Assembly: GCA_905147135.1 (NCBI GenBank)
Contig: LR990046.1
Coordinates: 10,012,501-10,076,500, forward strand
From: Blastobasis lacticolella
Taxonomy: Eukaryota; Arthropoda; Insecta; Lepidoptera; Blastobasidae
DNA: 64,000 nucleotides
Direction of reading: 5' to 3'
Shown: positions 20,996-31,889 of the stretch, piece after piece
How the letters are laid out: each line of letters opens with the position of its first letter
Numbering within the stretch: the first letter of the stretch is position 1
Made by a program: the position numbers and the translations under genes
Notes under the pieces: generated by a model
Databases searched by the model: none
What the model was told of the DNA's origin: nothing
What the model saw: only the letters and a program-made list of their open reading frames with translations

Positions 20996-22310
20996 CAGAC
21001 ACGAATAAGACAGTATACTTCGTATATGTCAGATAGAGGTGGGTGTAATCTCTCTATCTCAATATGAAGAGATCTCGATTCCACCCACGTACCTGCCAGC
21101 GGGTGTGACATCTCATAACATCGCAAACTTGTCCGAGCCACACTCACACTCCGGCGACGCGGCGACTATCGGCCTAGTTTTATCCAGCGACCGACGAGTA
21201 AACACGACTGAGATTAATGCTAGACGCTGAAGAGCCTTTAAATTGTAGAACGTGTTCGAAACATCGCACCCGAGCGCTGAAATTAATCGCGCGCCTTAGA
21301 TATTGCAAGCGGTGTCCCCGAGGAGCAGATGTCTTCAAACAATGTTCCGCGCGCTTCATCAAAGCGGCTTAATTTCGATTTAAACGGGAACATCGATCGA
21401 CAACTCGTCGTCGTGGAGCAGTTAGCATCACCTCGGGCTCGGTTAGCTAAGCGGCGGTGTGAATTGTTGATGCGCGCGCCGCCGCGGCTCGCATCAAATA
21501 TGCAGCGCTTCCCACCTGGCGGCCGGCGGCGGCGCCAGCAGCCGCGCCCCGGCCCGCGGCTCGCGGCTCGCGGCCCTCCGAGCCCGCGGCCTTCACCAAC
21601 TATTTCGGCTCCATCAACTCCGCAGACAGGGCTATTATAACCCAGAAGTGTTCAGTTCGGAGAGGCGCATGTTTTATTCAAGAGATCACAGTCAGTCCAG
21701 ATACAAATAGCTGCGATTTATTGCAGAATTCGGAGTCCAAAGTCAACCCTGTTACTTAACACCGGTGGTCGGCCTAGCCGTAAAGTTTGGGGATTCCATA
21801 AGCGGGGTGGTGGCGGAGGGGGGCCGGGGGTCGCGGCACCGTCACGTGCGGCGGCTCACGTGGCACGCCCGCCAGCTGCACGCTGCACGTGCCATCGATC
21901 TAGCTACACCCGTCTACGAGAGACATAGGTATACTGTTCCATTTAATTCAGTGTCTGTAATTACCTACTAACAACTTTAGATGTAAAAGGTAATACAAAA
22001 AATATGTAGATACAAAGTATTCGATTCGACCCAAAACTTTGTCACTCGTTTTCATCGCAAAGCTGCGGTAAAGCTGAAAATCTTCAGCAGGCCACCAGCC
22101 TCAAAAGCCACAGTGCAACTTATTTCGATTTTAAAATCTGAAATTGTTATGTAGAAAATAATCGAAATAACAAATGGCAAGTATCCAAGTGCAGATGCAG
22201 GCCAAGCCGAGCCCACCTGCAGTCGATTAGCGAGGGCGGCGGGGCGCGGGGCGCGCGGGGCTGCGGTCACAATGTAACCTGCCGCATGCAGCTCTGCAGG
22301 CTGCTCGGTG
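20996..22310. promoter_or_regulatory. GC-rich region, candidate CpG island
   Basis: GC-rich and CpG-rich blocks at 21455-21600, 21795-21890 and 22190-22275 lie in otherwise AT-rich, low-repeat sequence. A 103-residue plus frame at 21329-21640 is Arg/Pro-rich (RFPPGGRRRRQQPRPGPRLA), as any open frame through such DNA would be. It opens MSSNNVPRASSKRLNFDLNG and has no domain I recognise. The region may hold a promoter or a first exon. No splice partner can be assigned. Confidence 0.25.
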
Positions 22311-22737
22311 CGATACCATTAGGATAACCTCTTTATTTATTGCATTACATATTCTAAGCGCTTTATATCCACAATTATGAAAGAAGCGACATCTAAATCA
22401 ACTGTCTAACTGCTATGGAATTATACGTAGGCACCCAAAAAACTAACATAGTTAGTTTCTTGTTAGTTAGTAACATAGTTACATAACATAACATAAATAA
22501 CATTGCGTATTTATTTTTGGCAAATTGTGACAAACAATATAGAGATTTTGACAATCATTTAGGTAATTATTGTAGATATGGCTTTTGGTTGAGAGCATTC
22601 CCAACCAACTAATTGAAAAATGTCATAAGTACAATTTAGCCATACCTATACCTTGCTTTCGCATATTATTCAAAAGCTATTGACAGCTTAATTCACAACT
22701 TCGTTGAGAGCTTAATTCACATCTTCTCCTTATCATA
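22311..22737. other. Unassigned interval with ACATA-rich simple repeats
   Basis: 22440-22505 is built of AACATAGTTA, GTTAGT and ACATAACATA words. Nothing else is seen. Confidence 0.4.
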
Positions 22738-22740
22738 AGC

Positions 22741-23580
22741 GAAACTGACCAACCTCCGCTTCGCCGATGATATTGAGCTGTTCTCCAACTATGCTTTTGA
22801 GATCGAACAGATGTTCCAAGAGTTGGTTGAAATTAGTATGAACATGTCAAGGACTAAACTCATGACAAATAGCACTGAGAGCAAAATGAAAGTGGATGGA
22901 AAGGAAATTGCATACGTTCAAGAGTATTTGCCTGCCTCTGCTTTCCTACTCAATCTTCTCCACTTCGCCCGGTCTTCGGCAACCTCTCGTCGTAAGCCGT
23001 TGGCTCTCACATTCGACTCAGCGATGTCAATCCATCGCTTCTTGGGTCGCCCACGGGGCCTCTTTCCTGATACCGGTAGATTCAGGCACCTATTTCACAC
23101 ATATCCCTGAGGCTTACGCAACCCGTGACCAAACCAGCGCAGACGAGCCTCCTCGATCATATCTGCGATATCCCTCACGCCAGGGCTGCCACGAATGTAC
23201 TCGTTACGTACTCGATCGAGTCGCGTATAATTCAAGAGTATTTGTATTTAGTTCAAATCGTGTCCGTCCAGGCTCGCTAAGATAAAGTGATCGAAAACCG
23301 AACTGAGAATGCATGGAAAAGCTATTTAGCCCTGAAGGACCTCTTGACCTTCCAATGACGCTCAAACAAAATCTACTGGACATGTGCATACTGCCTATTC
23401 TTACCTACGGAGCTCAGAGTTGGTGACCAACATGCAGAAGTTTGAGCTCACGGTATATCAGAGAGCAATGAAACGTAGCGTACTCGGGGTGAAGCTCACA
23501 GATTATATTCGAAACTCAACGATACGGGCACAAACAAAAATAAATGACGTGGCCCAAAAGGCTGGAAGGCTGGACCGGTA
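22741..23580 (+). pseudogene. RTE reverse transcriptase remnant
   Basis: The left half reads KLTNLRFADDIELFSNYAFE, containing the FADD polymerase motif C, then MSRTKLMTNSTESKMKVDGK. After the nested insertion the frame resumes with DKVIENRTENAWKSY and LPMTLKQNLLDMCILPILTY GAQSW. It then shifts to VYQRAMKRSVLGVKLTDYIR, NSTIRAQTKINDVAQKAGRL. Stops at the R*DK and W*P positions plus a frameshift show it is dead. Endonuclease and the N-terminal reverse transcriptase motifs are absent. Confidence 0.8.
22917..23244 (-). mobile_element. Nested RTE-type LINE (copy B) with 14-bp target-site duplication
   Basis: The insert at 22931-23230 lies between two identical TTCAAGAGTATTTG copies (22917-22930, 23231-23244). 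On the minus strand it encodes the same C-terminal block as 17400-17861 (TRLDRVRNEYIRG-like, GLRKPQGYV-like, KRPRGRPKKRWID-like). The GATGAT tail is missing: the 3' end stops at GCAGAGGCAGG. The frame is shifted once. It inserted into copy A, so copy A is older. Confidence 0.85.
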
Positions 23581-23750
23581 AAATGGGACAGGGCGAAATG
23601 AATCACCGAAGGGTTTCCACGTAACGCAAAAAGACGTCGTGGTTCGCACGACGAATTAGAGGCGAGTGGAGGGGACCTGGCAACAAATAGGTCTAAGTGG
23701 AAAAATAGAAGACAGGCGTTTAAGACCCTGCAACGGGACAACGATGGCTT

Positions 23751-25066
23751 CTAAAAAATTGCTTTTTAAAGTTTCTACTTAAGTCAAGTCAAATAAAAGA
23801 CCTACAGTCGTACAGGGCTTCTTCCATTTATATATTATACCAACTTCGACTTATATTGTTTATATGTTATACCAACTTGCTTGGTATTCAAATCGATGTG
23901 TTTCCTTACAGCCAAAGCCAATAGTGGAAATGGTGGAGGTGAAAGTAGAAAAATGATACCAATAAAAAAGAGATATAGCAGAAATAAATGGTTGGAGATT
24001 ACAGGAAGGATATCCAAAGAGCCATGGATTAGTTACAGACGAATCAATACCAGAAATAAGCGCATTAATATAATTTTGTATCATTTTTATAGGAACGGCA
24101 CGACACATCTTGGCCGGTGTTTATCAGAGAGCGCGTATGACAACTTTGCCCGTAGCTGAAAATGGAAATAAATTTGACAAACAGCCAAAAACCACTCATT
24201 AACAACACCCAATAAAAACAAAGACAGGAACGCCATAACTATGGTATAATGCTCGCACTCTAGTTCAATGATTTTCGCAGTGGCTCGCGTGCTCTGCATG
24301 CTCGAAAATACAATGGTGATTAGGTTCACAAGGGTAGGCATGCCTTTCATCACTACACGAGTACTAAATCGGCTTCGCCCCCATTTCTGAAAGCTATTGC
24401 AGGTGGTATTTTCTTATTATCAAAAGAAACGAAATACGTGATGTGAGGCACATTTTTTCGTTAAAAAGATATTGAATAGAAAATAAAAATACGAACTCAT
24501 TATAAGCCCCGGCCGCGGGAAGCGCTGAGAGCCTGTAGGCGGGGAGCCTCAATTCCCAAAAAATAACCTATTTAACGCCCCATTTTACCGCTAAGTAGGT
24601 AATTCATTTTAAATTTCAAGCAATTAGTTTTTGTGGTTATTCAGATATATTTTTTACTATGAACATTGTGTAAAATTAACCATAGATTACAAAAAATATT
24701 GAAGAAAAAGGGAAGACAGTTGGCTGTAGCTAACTATGACACCATCGACAGCCTTAGATCATATAAATATATGATCTAAGTCGACAGCTACAGAAAACGT
24801 AGATGGTCTACGTCACATCGCTGGCGCATAACAATGATCAAAAAATACCTAACGAAGTGGTGAGATCACTGGCCCGTATAAATAATGGAACAGCTGTCGC
24901 CCAATACCCATACAAACCTGGAAAATTATGGGAAACCGACATATTCAACAGGATTTTAGCTACAGGACTTACCTGAAGGAAAGGGCAGTGTGTAGGAGTG
25001 TGGTAACTATAGAGTTATCGAACTAATCAGCCAGTCAATATATCACTTATAAATCCGAGGAGTAGT
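23751..25066. other. Unassigned interval with one palindrome
   Basis: Mostly AT-rich. CTTAGATCATAT-AAAT-ATATGATCTAAG (24753-24780) is a perfect 12-bp stem with a 4-nt centre. An open frame at 23881-24159 has no motif. Confidence 0.35.
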
Positions 25067-25270
25067 CAGAAATATATGTGGAAAATAGGTGCCTAAACCT
25101 CCCGGTATTAGAACCAAGGTCCCGCGGGAGGCCCAAGGAGCGATGGATTGACATCGCAGGTTGGATGCGAGAGCTAAAAACTTAGGACGAGAGGATGCTG
25201 TATACCGACCGAAGTGGACGAGAAAAAGCAAGAAAACGGACCTTGGCAGATTCCGAGACTGACCTCTCGC
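25067..25270 (+). mobile_element. Degraded RTE-type LINE 3' end
   Basis: GGAAAATAGGTGCCTAAACC TCCCGGTATTAG and GGAGCGATGGATTGACATCG align with 17670-17760, and AAGTGGACGAGAAAAAGCAA with the following block. The conserved GRP(K/R)xRWxD segment is still readable. It then degrades into tail sequence with no GATGAT run. Confidence 0.6.
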
Positions 25271-27370
25271 ACGTTGATGGTCCTCATTATTGCCCTTAGC
25301 CACTAGCTACGTTTGGAAATGTTTATATAAATGCGATTTCTTTTTATTTAATTAAAAAAGGAATAAACATTCTCACTCAGAATATTCTAATTCACTAAAA
25401 TAGTCGTTCTAAAGAACGATTTAGTAGTATCTGATAGGTATGAGCCTGTTTAATATGCCTGGATCGGATTTGAAATACTTGGGGTTCCCAAAAAGGGGAA
25501 CTCGGAGTAAAACTACGCAATAACATGTACCCGTGCACGTATTTATCCACGTGTCATTGCTGAAGGTTTTGGCTTTGGACTCAGATGAATGTATAGTATC
25601 TACCTGCCAGGGTTTCTGGTACGACATCCATGAGTAAATATTTAAAATTGATATATAAATTAAATATAGATTCTTCATGATACTGCCAAAAGTACATCGT
25701 TTAAAATCTTTTGCGGGATCTCGTCTCAACAACTGTTAACAATACCTACTTAGGTTTTCTTTTGTGTTTGTAAGTTCTAATCACGTACGATGGGCTCTAG
25801 TTGAAAAACACTGATTTTAAACAAATTTAATTTAAAATAATGAAATTACATTTCCAGCACATTACAGCCACGCGAGAATTTGACGTTCAGTTTAATTGAA
25901 CTGGCTCATTGAAGACTGGTCAAGACAGAAGACAGGTCAGGCAAAGGTCAAATTTCCTTTGCCGCGGCCATGTTACAGCCTGTCAAGTGTGGATGCATTC
26001 ATTGAGAATGTTTGAAACATTGAATGTTAGTTACGTTGTCGTACTTACGTACTACATATTATTTCGACGGTATGAAATAATAAGTTTACTGTGGCAGTCA
26101 ATAGGGATAATGTCACTTCACCAATTGTCCGAATATAGGGGAACGTGCTGTAGGTATCTTTTAGAGCCTCATGCCTTTTGTTTTTGTGATAGCAAACTTA
26201 AATTAACACAATTTTAACTACACGTGGCTTTTGCAACGCGTTTCGCGTTTAAAACGACTTGTAAAGTTTTGCGGCCAAAAAGGTAAAAAAACATTTTTTT
26301 GCATATCTCATTATTTGACTTAAATCTAATGTTTTGCTAAAGTATTTTAGTAACTTTAGAATTTATTAAGTAAGTAGATATAGCTAAGAAACAACAAATA
26401 TTTTATTCATCCACTATATGATTAAATATGAAGAATGGGATTGCTGTACCTTGCTCAAATGTCCAAGGATCAGGTATAAAATATATGTGATTAGTTTGTT
26501 TCTTATAATATCCATCTGAAAATCATGAAGAATTGGAAATTGCCGGAAAACCGTATTTGAAATAAAAACGATCTACGATTGCTTTAGGGATTAACCAGGT
26601 ACATATTAATATTTAAAAAGACTATTTGTTTAGAAAAATTACATAATACATATATTAACTGTTCCGAAGATACAACTTGCGAGCGAGGTAGGTAGATACA
26701 TCATCACCCATCACCGCTGCAGTAACCATAACGATGATTCTCTACGCTTTTGTGACATTATTAATCTTACTTTTAAATAAACTACTCAGGTACTAGTTTT
26801 ATTTAACTTTTCCAAAGACTCTTCTGAGTAAAACCACAGAAATCGAACCTTGTGGAATTTGGGTTTGTCGAAATACATTTTTTTATTCAGGCTGTGGCGT
26901 AGCAAACAAAGCTCGGTTACCGGCCACTCTACGGCTCTGCAATTTACTGAAACGGGCACGCATTGTATCGCAATCATTGTTATAATTCAATAAATTTTGC
27001 AAGCACGTGACCAAATTGTTTCGCACTTGTTCGTAGCTTTAATATTCAGCCGCGACAATATGTAAACAGACTAATTTCAATTGTAATTTATTCCGTCAAG
27101 TCAAGGACTTATTTAATGCTTCGCCTGTGCTTTTAAAACAATTTAAAACCGTGCAGTAAGCAATTTTTGGCTAGGGCGCCTTCAAGACGAGTGCTGCGTG
27201 TATGTACCTAATGCATGAATTTTGTATAAAATAATTATTAAAATAAAAATTTAATTCTCAAGAAATGATAGCCAGAAATTTTTTGTCGTCTCTCGTTTTA
27301 TAATATTTGAACAAGTCGTTTGAAACAAATTACTTGAAATTTACTTATAACGTTACATTGACATGTATTT
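25271..27370. other. Unassigned AT-rich interval
   Basis: No recognised gene or repeat. The part from 26990 to 27130 (with CACGTGACC and AATTGTAATTTATT) is low-repeat and may be non-coding regulatory sequence, but only comparison with relatives could show that. Confidence 0.25.
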
Positions 27371-27660
27371 ATCGTTAATTAAGATAAACTTAATGAGACG
27401 CAAGCATTGGCAGGATTCCATTTTGTATTGTGTGGGTATCCTAGCGAAGGCAGCGGAACTGGCAGCGCAGGACGATGGGCCGCTGGATGGCGGGCGGGGC
27501 GGGAGGGGCAGGTCATCGCCCCCGCCCCTCGCGCCGGCTGAATGTCACGTCGAAAAACGTTGCCACACATCGTAACACACCGGCACATCGAGTTTTTACT
27601 ACCCAATTGATAGACAATTTTACTTTCAAACAACGGGACGCGAGAGTGATTCAATTATTT
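27371..27660. promoter_or_regulatory. GC-rich block, nature unknown
   Basis: 27450-27545 is strongly GC-rich (GGCGGGCGGGGCGGGAGGGG, then CGCCCCCGCCCCTCGCGCC). It is open in several frames, which is expected from its composition. SP1-like GGGGCGGG/CCCGCCCC words are present. A promoter-like island is possible; no exon is supported. Confidence 0.2.
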
Positions 27661-27764
27661 TACAGTTCACGTCAAATACGGGGCGCAGTCGGGTCATGCT
27701 CGTTTGTTAAAAGGTTAACGCGATAGTTGTTTCGAATATCAGCTGTGTGGCTGGATTTATATAT

Positions 27765-28160
27765 TGTTTTTTAATGGTTTTAGGGTCTCGTACTACAAAA
27801 GTAAACACGGAACCCTTATTAGGCGCTGTTCTAATTGACAACGGTCGTGAGAGAGACGGTAAGAGATCTCAAAATGTCGTATGGTCTTACGACCGTTGGC
27901 AATTAGGATCACTCTGTTGTCCGTCCGTCCGTCGGTCAAGACCCTTTTTCTCAGAAACGTAGATATCAAGCTGAAAATATTATCAAATACTCAAATCTGC
28001 AATCCTATGGAGCAGTGGAAAAATCAAACTTCTAAGTCGCAAGCAAAGATACGGCCGTTTATGCTCCGTTTGTGGTGTATATTTTGACGCTCGCAAGGGA
28101 ATTACAACCTATAGGGTACCTACTTTCCGTTGACGTAGGACCATTAAATTTGGCAAGAAG
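27765..28160 (+). repeat. Lepidoptera-type dispersed repeat with internal hairpin
   Basis: Typical blocks in order are AACACGGAACCCTTATTAGG, GTCCGTCCGTCCGTCGGTCA, AGACCCTTTTTCTCAGAAAC, ATCAAGCTGAAAATATTATC, AAATCAAACTTCTAAG, ACGGCCGTTTATG and ACGCTCGCAAGGGAA. Between the first two is a hairpin with 16-bp arms and one mismatch (27833-27848 and 27889-27904; AATTGACAACGGTCGT). I remember this layout from many moth genomes but do not know its class. Confidence 0.6.
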
Positions 28161-28244
28161 AAATGCCATATAGTACAAGTAAAGGAAAATATCCGATAAC
28201 AGTAAATTTGTAGTTACATCACAAAAAATAGTCGACCAAATTAT

Positions 28245-28350
28245 AAAGAGTAGCAGAAATTAAAATTCATCATTTCAATTTCTGCTCGGCCGGGAATCGA
28301 ACCCGGGAACTTTGAGTGGTAGACCGGCCGGCATGTTAACGACACGTCTT
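28245..28350 (-). mobile_element. tRNA-like SINE head, minus strand
   Basis: On the minus strand it reads CCCGGGTTCGATTCCCGGCC, GAGCAGAAATTGAAATGATG AATTTT. The pol III B box GGTTCGATTCC is at 28293-28303 (shown as GGAATCGAACC on plus). The body past about 28250 departs from the full-length copy at 49775-50045, so only the head is kept. Confidence 0.7.
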
Positions 28351-28637
28351 GGCTGGTTTTGTAAAACTGTTACTACCCACGATTCACACGTCACATTAAT
28401 ATGTTAGAAGTTTTACTCCCACAATATTGTAAATATAGTAGAGCGGTCAAATAGGACAGGTTGCTCTGAAAATAAAACATCATACCCACAATTGTCCTTC
28501 TATCAATTCAGACACATTGGATGGAAAGACTTAAGTGAATTTTCCCTGCATTATTACTAATAATGTTGAAGTTTCCAGTCCAACGCTAGACAATCGCCTG
28601 TATTTATAAATTTTTCTTCGAGTGGTGTCCCTTAAGT

Positions 28638-28651
28638 CCCCCCCCCCCCCC
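28638..28651. repeat. Poly-C run (14 C)
   Basis: Homopolymer of 14 C on the plus strand. It is close to a place where sequencing or assembly can slip. Confidence 0.8.
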
Positions 28652-28774
28652 TCCAGCAGAGTGTAATAGCACCAACCCAATAGCGGGTATCGTATAAGGA
28701 GACTAGTGTCTTAAAAGCAGGTCAGGCAGAACATGGTAACGCGTTGTGTGCATTCAACACTGCCGTTCGCAAAC

Positions 28775-28830
28775 ACGCATACCTTAAGGAGATGGAGATT
28801 AAGCTCCTTACCTTAAGGAGAGGTTACAGG
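28775..28830. repeat. CCTTAAGGAG palindromic repeats
   Basis: ACCTTAAGGAGA occurs twice (about 28782 and 28812) with an inverted CTCCTTA between them. CTCCTTA-CCT-TAAGGAG forms a perfect 7-bp stem. Confidence 0.5.
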
Positions 28831-28847
28831 TTGTAGATAATATTTTT

Positions 28848-28985
28848 TTTAATTTATTTAATAGTTTATTGCACACAAAAATGGTAACAAAGACATGGCA
28901 AACATATACATGACATAAACGGCACTAATTATTTCTAAAAAGAAATTTCTTCCAGCAGGCCTACAGCAAGAGATGCAGAGCAGCA
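28848..28985 (-). mobile_element. Possible LINE 3' tail, minus strand
   Basis: The plus strand has TTTTTTTTAATTTATTTAAT, AGTTTATTGCACACAAAAAT and TGGTAACAAAGACATGGC. Read on minus this ends in a tail rich in AAATAAATT. It resembles the AATAAA-type LINE tail at 46380-46510 in layout, with different sequence. No protein frame. Confidence 0.35.
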
Positions 28986-29399
28986 GATACGATGCGATTC
29001 GAAAAACACAATCGTAACCCACGTACTGTAAGCACGCAAATCAAGTAAACTGTTGTTTATGAAGGGGTCAGTGGTTGCATGTGGATGCAGGGGTGCGGAG
29101 GGGAGGGGCGGGACACCGCGCACTATCGGCCTGATCGGAGCCCTCGGGTTTTTGGGTCAAGCGGGCTGCGGCGCGCTGCGGCCGCGTGCACCGCGCCTTG
29201 CCTGTGGACCGTCTATGCAGATCGCCAGATAGACATCGGCTGACACACCCGGGTGGGTTCGGGGTTTATTTGTATTTATTTGCCCATAGATATAATCTAA
29301 TGTTGTGTAACATTAGATTACATTAGTGGAATACTAACCGATGCTCTTACGGTGAGGGAAAAAACCTGCACATTCAGGTGTCTAAATGTGTAACCATTA
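28986..29399. other. Unassigned interval with GC-rich block
   Basis: 29085-29235 is GC-rich (GGGAGGGGCGGGACACCGCG, CTGCGGCGCGCTGCGGCCGC). No coding evidence. Confidence 0.3.
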
Positions 29400-29560
29400 T
29401 CCAATTTGGTCAGGTTTCCCTCGTAGCAGGGTCACGGAGGTCGGATGGCAGCCGCTCCACTGTAATTACCTGATCTGGCAAATGGATCATGGTCAAGGCA
29501 GACCCCGGGCTCTCGTGCGCGAGAGCATAAACGGGATATTAACGCCAAGATGATTATTTT
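29400..29560 (+). mobile_element. RTE-type LINE 3' tail
   Basis: TTTCCCTCGTAGCAGGGTCA, CGGAGGTCGGATGGCAGCCG, GTAATTACCTGATCTGGCAA, CCCCGGGCTCTCGTGCGCGA and a terminal AACGCCAAGATGATTATT. The same tail is found at 57305-57440, 49080-49285 and 5576-5712. The RTE assignment rests on the GATGA-type end and is inferred. Confidence 0.5.
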
Positions 29561-30422
29561 TATTTTTATAGTTTTTGTTTATCTACTTATAAGGCTGCTT
29601 TGCAGTGAAATTACAAGTCTCTATAAGATAACGCGATAATTTCGCTTTCTATGTGTATTCATAATTTAGAAATAACGTCCCAGTTATTAGGAATATCTAT
29701 TTCACATTTTTTACGAGCCAAAGTATAATTTGTAGGCCTGGCTTTTAATGTATGTAATTATTGAAACTCTTTCTGCCTTTAACAGATTCTACAGGTAGTT
29801 TAATATAACTGTTTATTTATTGATAAATATAACTATATGTTTATATATATAATAACATTAGAAATATCTCATAGTAAGTACGAGATAGAACAAACACATT
29901 TATTGAACAATAATCACAAACAAATTCGAGAACGAACTAGTGAATTCGCGTACAAAGCCCCACAAACAGGGGAGACTGCCAGCTTTTTATCACAGTCTTT
30001 GTCTGCGTATATTGTCTATTAACTACTTAATTAAACAGGCTTCGTATTAAAAGCCTTGTTCGAAAATAAGCGAGTTGTGAGGGCTCCTTCTAAACATCTA
30101 ATTGTAATCTTATTTGCATTTAAACCGTTCGCTCCTTCGAGAGAAATTGCGAGGCTCACAGAAACGTCCAAATGTCATTACATTAGCCGGAACGAGGCAC
30201 GAGTGATCACACGTCTCAGGTAATGAACCCGCGTTGTTACTACGTGATCATTGGCCTCGCGAAGTTTAAACCTTGTGACAATTTGATTTAAATATTTAAT
30301 TTTTGTACTAATTTATTGTAATTACTAGCTTTTCTTTCCAATTGTCCGTTCTCGTAGCTATTGTTCGCGCCAAATCTGGTTATGTTCCTCTGTTCCCGCG
30401 GTAACTCTACTGAATTTCAGGA
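29561..30422. other. Unassigned low-repeat interval
   Basis: 30030-30290 is repeat-poor and has an octamer-like ATTTGCAT and several CG-rich words. No gene. It could be conserved non-coding sequence, unproven. Confidence 0.25.
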
Positions 30423-30649
30423 TCTATACATAGTATAAAACAAAGTCGTTTCCCGCCGTCTGTCCCTATGAATCTATGTAAGCTTAGGTACTTTAAACTA
30501 CGCAACGAATTTTAATACATAGAGAGATTCAAGAGGAAGGTTTATAACATTGATTGATTACTAACTGGTTGGTAGTAAATCAATGGTTTTAAGCTCGAAA
30601 AAAAGATTTGGTAGGGGTAAAGTAGTTGAAGTCACGCCGGGTCCACTAG
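30423..30649 (+). mobile_element. Helitron-like non-autonomous element
   Basis: Starts TCTATACATAGTATAAAACA after A (30422) and ends CGCCGGGTCCACTAG before T (30650). Internal blocks AAAGTCGTTTCCCGCC and GATTCAAGAGGAAGGTTTAT are shared with the minus-strand copy at 3074-3272. 227 bp and non-coding. Confidence 0.65.
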
Positions 30650-31130
30650 TAATCTATATTCCAACGTAGGCATATCTTAAAATCTATAAAAGTGATTGAA
30701 AAAAAGAACTTTAATTCTACAAAGCCTTAGATAAATTATGAACCTCGTCATAATAATTATAATAACGATACCGCCATGCGACCACAGCACATCGTCCCGT
30801 TTCGCTGCCCGCTGCACGCCGCTAATCACGATTGTACCTACCTAACAATATGAATTTGTTGTTGTGTTCGCGACTCACGGGGAGTGAAAGAAAGGGAATT
30901 AATATGATTTGAGTGATGTAATTGGATGAATGGTGGAGCTAACGCAACGAGCAGGGGACTATATATAATATACAGCAAATATATATTGAAATGAACCAAA
31001 AGATTTTGACGTATGTGCATGTACCTATTTGGACTACGTATCGCAAATCCAACTTTTTCAAATTGTGGTCTATGTAGGTAACTATATTTTAGTCTTGATT
31101 ATTGAGTATTGGTAGATTATTGAGTATTCT
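30650..31130. other. Unassigned interval
   Basis: AT-rich and nothing recognised, apart from GC-richer sequence near 30770-30830. Confidence 0.3.
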
Positions 31131-31398
31131 GGGATTCTATTTTTAAAGCGCTTGCTTTGATTCGAACGGTTTACAATTTTCGGTTTAGATTTTCGACATG
31201 AAAAATTCAATGTTTTTTAAATCACATTGGAAATACCGAAAGAGTATGGTTCAAAAACAGGGCTATCCCTGTTTTTGAACCATACTCTTTCGGTATTCTG
31301 AATATTCAGAATTATGAATCAAAATATCAAATTTTTCATGCCGAAAATCAAAATTGAAAACCGTTCGAATCAAGGCGAGCAAATAAAAAAATAGGGTT
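31131..31398. mobile_element. MITE family M, copy 1
   Basis: The terminal inverted repeats start GGGATTCTATTTTTAAAGCG, CTTGCTTTGATTCGAACGGT on the left and mirror as ACCGTTCGAATCAAGGCGAG ... AAAAATAGGG on the right. Other copies are at 34100-34319, 36022-36588 and 54556-54758, with a relative at 59577-59722. The centre holds a perfect 31-bp palindrome (31232-31297) not present in the other copies. No transposase. Confidence 0.8.
31232..31297. repeat. Perfect palindrome, 31-bp arms, 4-nt loop
   Basis: The left arm 31232-31262 (ends TTCAAAAACAGGG) and the right arm 31267-31297 (starts CCCTGTTTTTGAA) are exact complements around CTAT. Within copy 1 of MITE family M the right arm takes the place of the centre seen in the 34.1-kb copy. 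Confidence 0.95.
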
Positions 31399-31720
31399 GA
31401 TTTTGGTGAACGCAAATCACATTTCAGTAGAATTAAATATTTAGAGCCTTCTAACGCATAGCGTGAGCCTCTCACGTCAATAATTTTAGTTTTCGACCAG
31501 CTTAGTATCAACAGAGGTATACAGAACATAGTATATAGTAGAGGTCCGCGCCACGCCGGCGCGCCGCCCCGCCGAGTTACCTTAGCGCGCCACCGTCGCT
31601 GCCGGGTCATTGACAAATTCGCGCCGACTTCAAAATTTTATTAAAATTCGCGCGAAAATTTTGTTTTTTTGTAGGTATTCGTCACAATACCTAGCAACTA
31701 TTCACAAATTGTTGCCTAGC
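31399..31720. other. Interval with GC-rich block
   Basis: 31545-31605 is GC-rich (CCGCGCCACGCCGGCGCGCC). A minus frame (31263-31616) spans it and part of the MITE, so it is not a credible gene. Confidence 0.35.
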
Positions 31721-31790
31721 AACCATCCGGGGGCCCCGTATCAATAATTGTGTAGGGGCCTAGCAGATACCCCCAACTACGGGAGGTACA
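31721..31790 (+). repeat. Repeat motif CCGGGGGCCCC, copy 1
   Basis: TAGCAACCATCCGGGGGCCC CGTATCAATAATTG, then GGGGCCTAGCAG. The same order (CCGGGGGCCCCATATAATTG, then GCTAGCAACC) is found near 32650-32720. The two may mark ends or repeats of one unidentified element. Confidence 0.4.
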
Positions 31791-31889
31791 AGTAACATAA
31801 ATCCTAATCTCAGCTTAAGTCAATAAATGGACTAGCCTAGCGCGCTCTACATTTGTGTGACAATAGACTTTAAAAGTCGGGTCCACGAG

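Larger units (their letters stand above)
22738..23745 (+). mobile_element. Degraded RTE-type LINE (copy A), split by a nested RTE
   Basis: The left half is 22738-22930 and the right half 23231-23745. The right half carries CACCGAAGGGTTTCCACGTA, corresponding to the P(E)RWxxx..IPR part of RTE ORF2. The halves rejoin across one copy of the 14-bp duplication TTCAAGAGTATTTG. The 5' portion of the element is missing. Confidence 0.8.

Noticed and set aside
21329..21640. 103-residue Arg/Pro-rich frame as a coding exon
   Set aside because: The second half is CpG-rich low complexity; no motif or splice context supports it. Kept only as a note.
31263..31616. 117-residue minus frame
   Set aside because: It runs through one arm of a MITE palindrome and then a GC-rich block; a composite chance frame.
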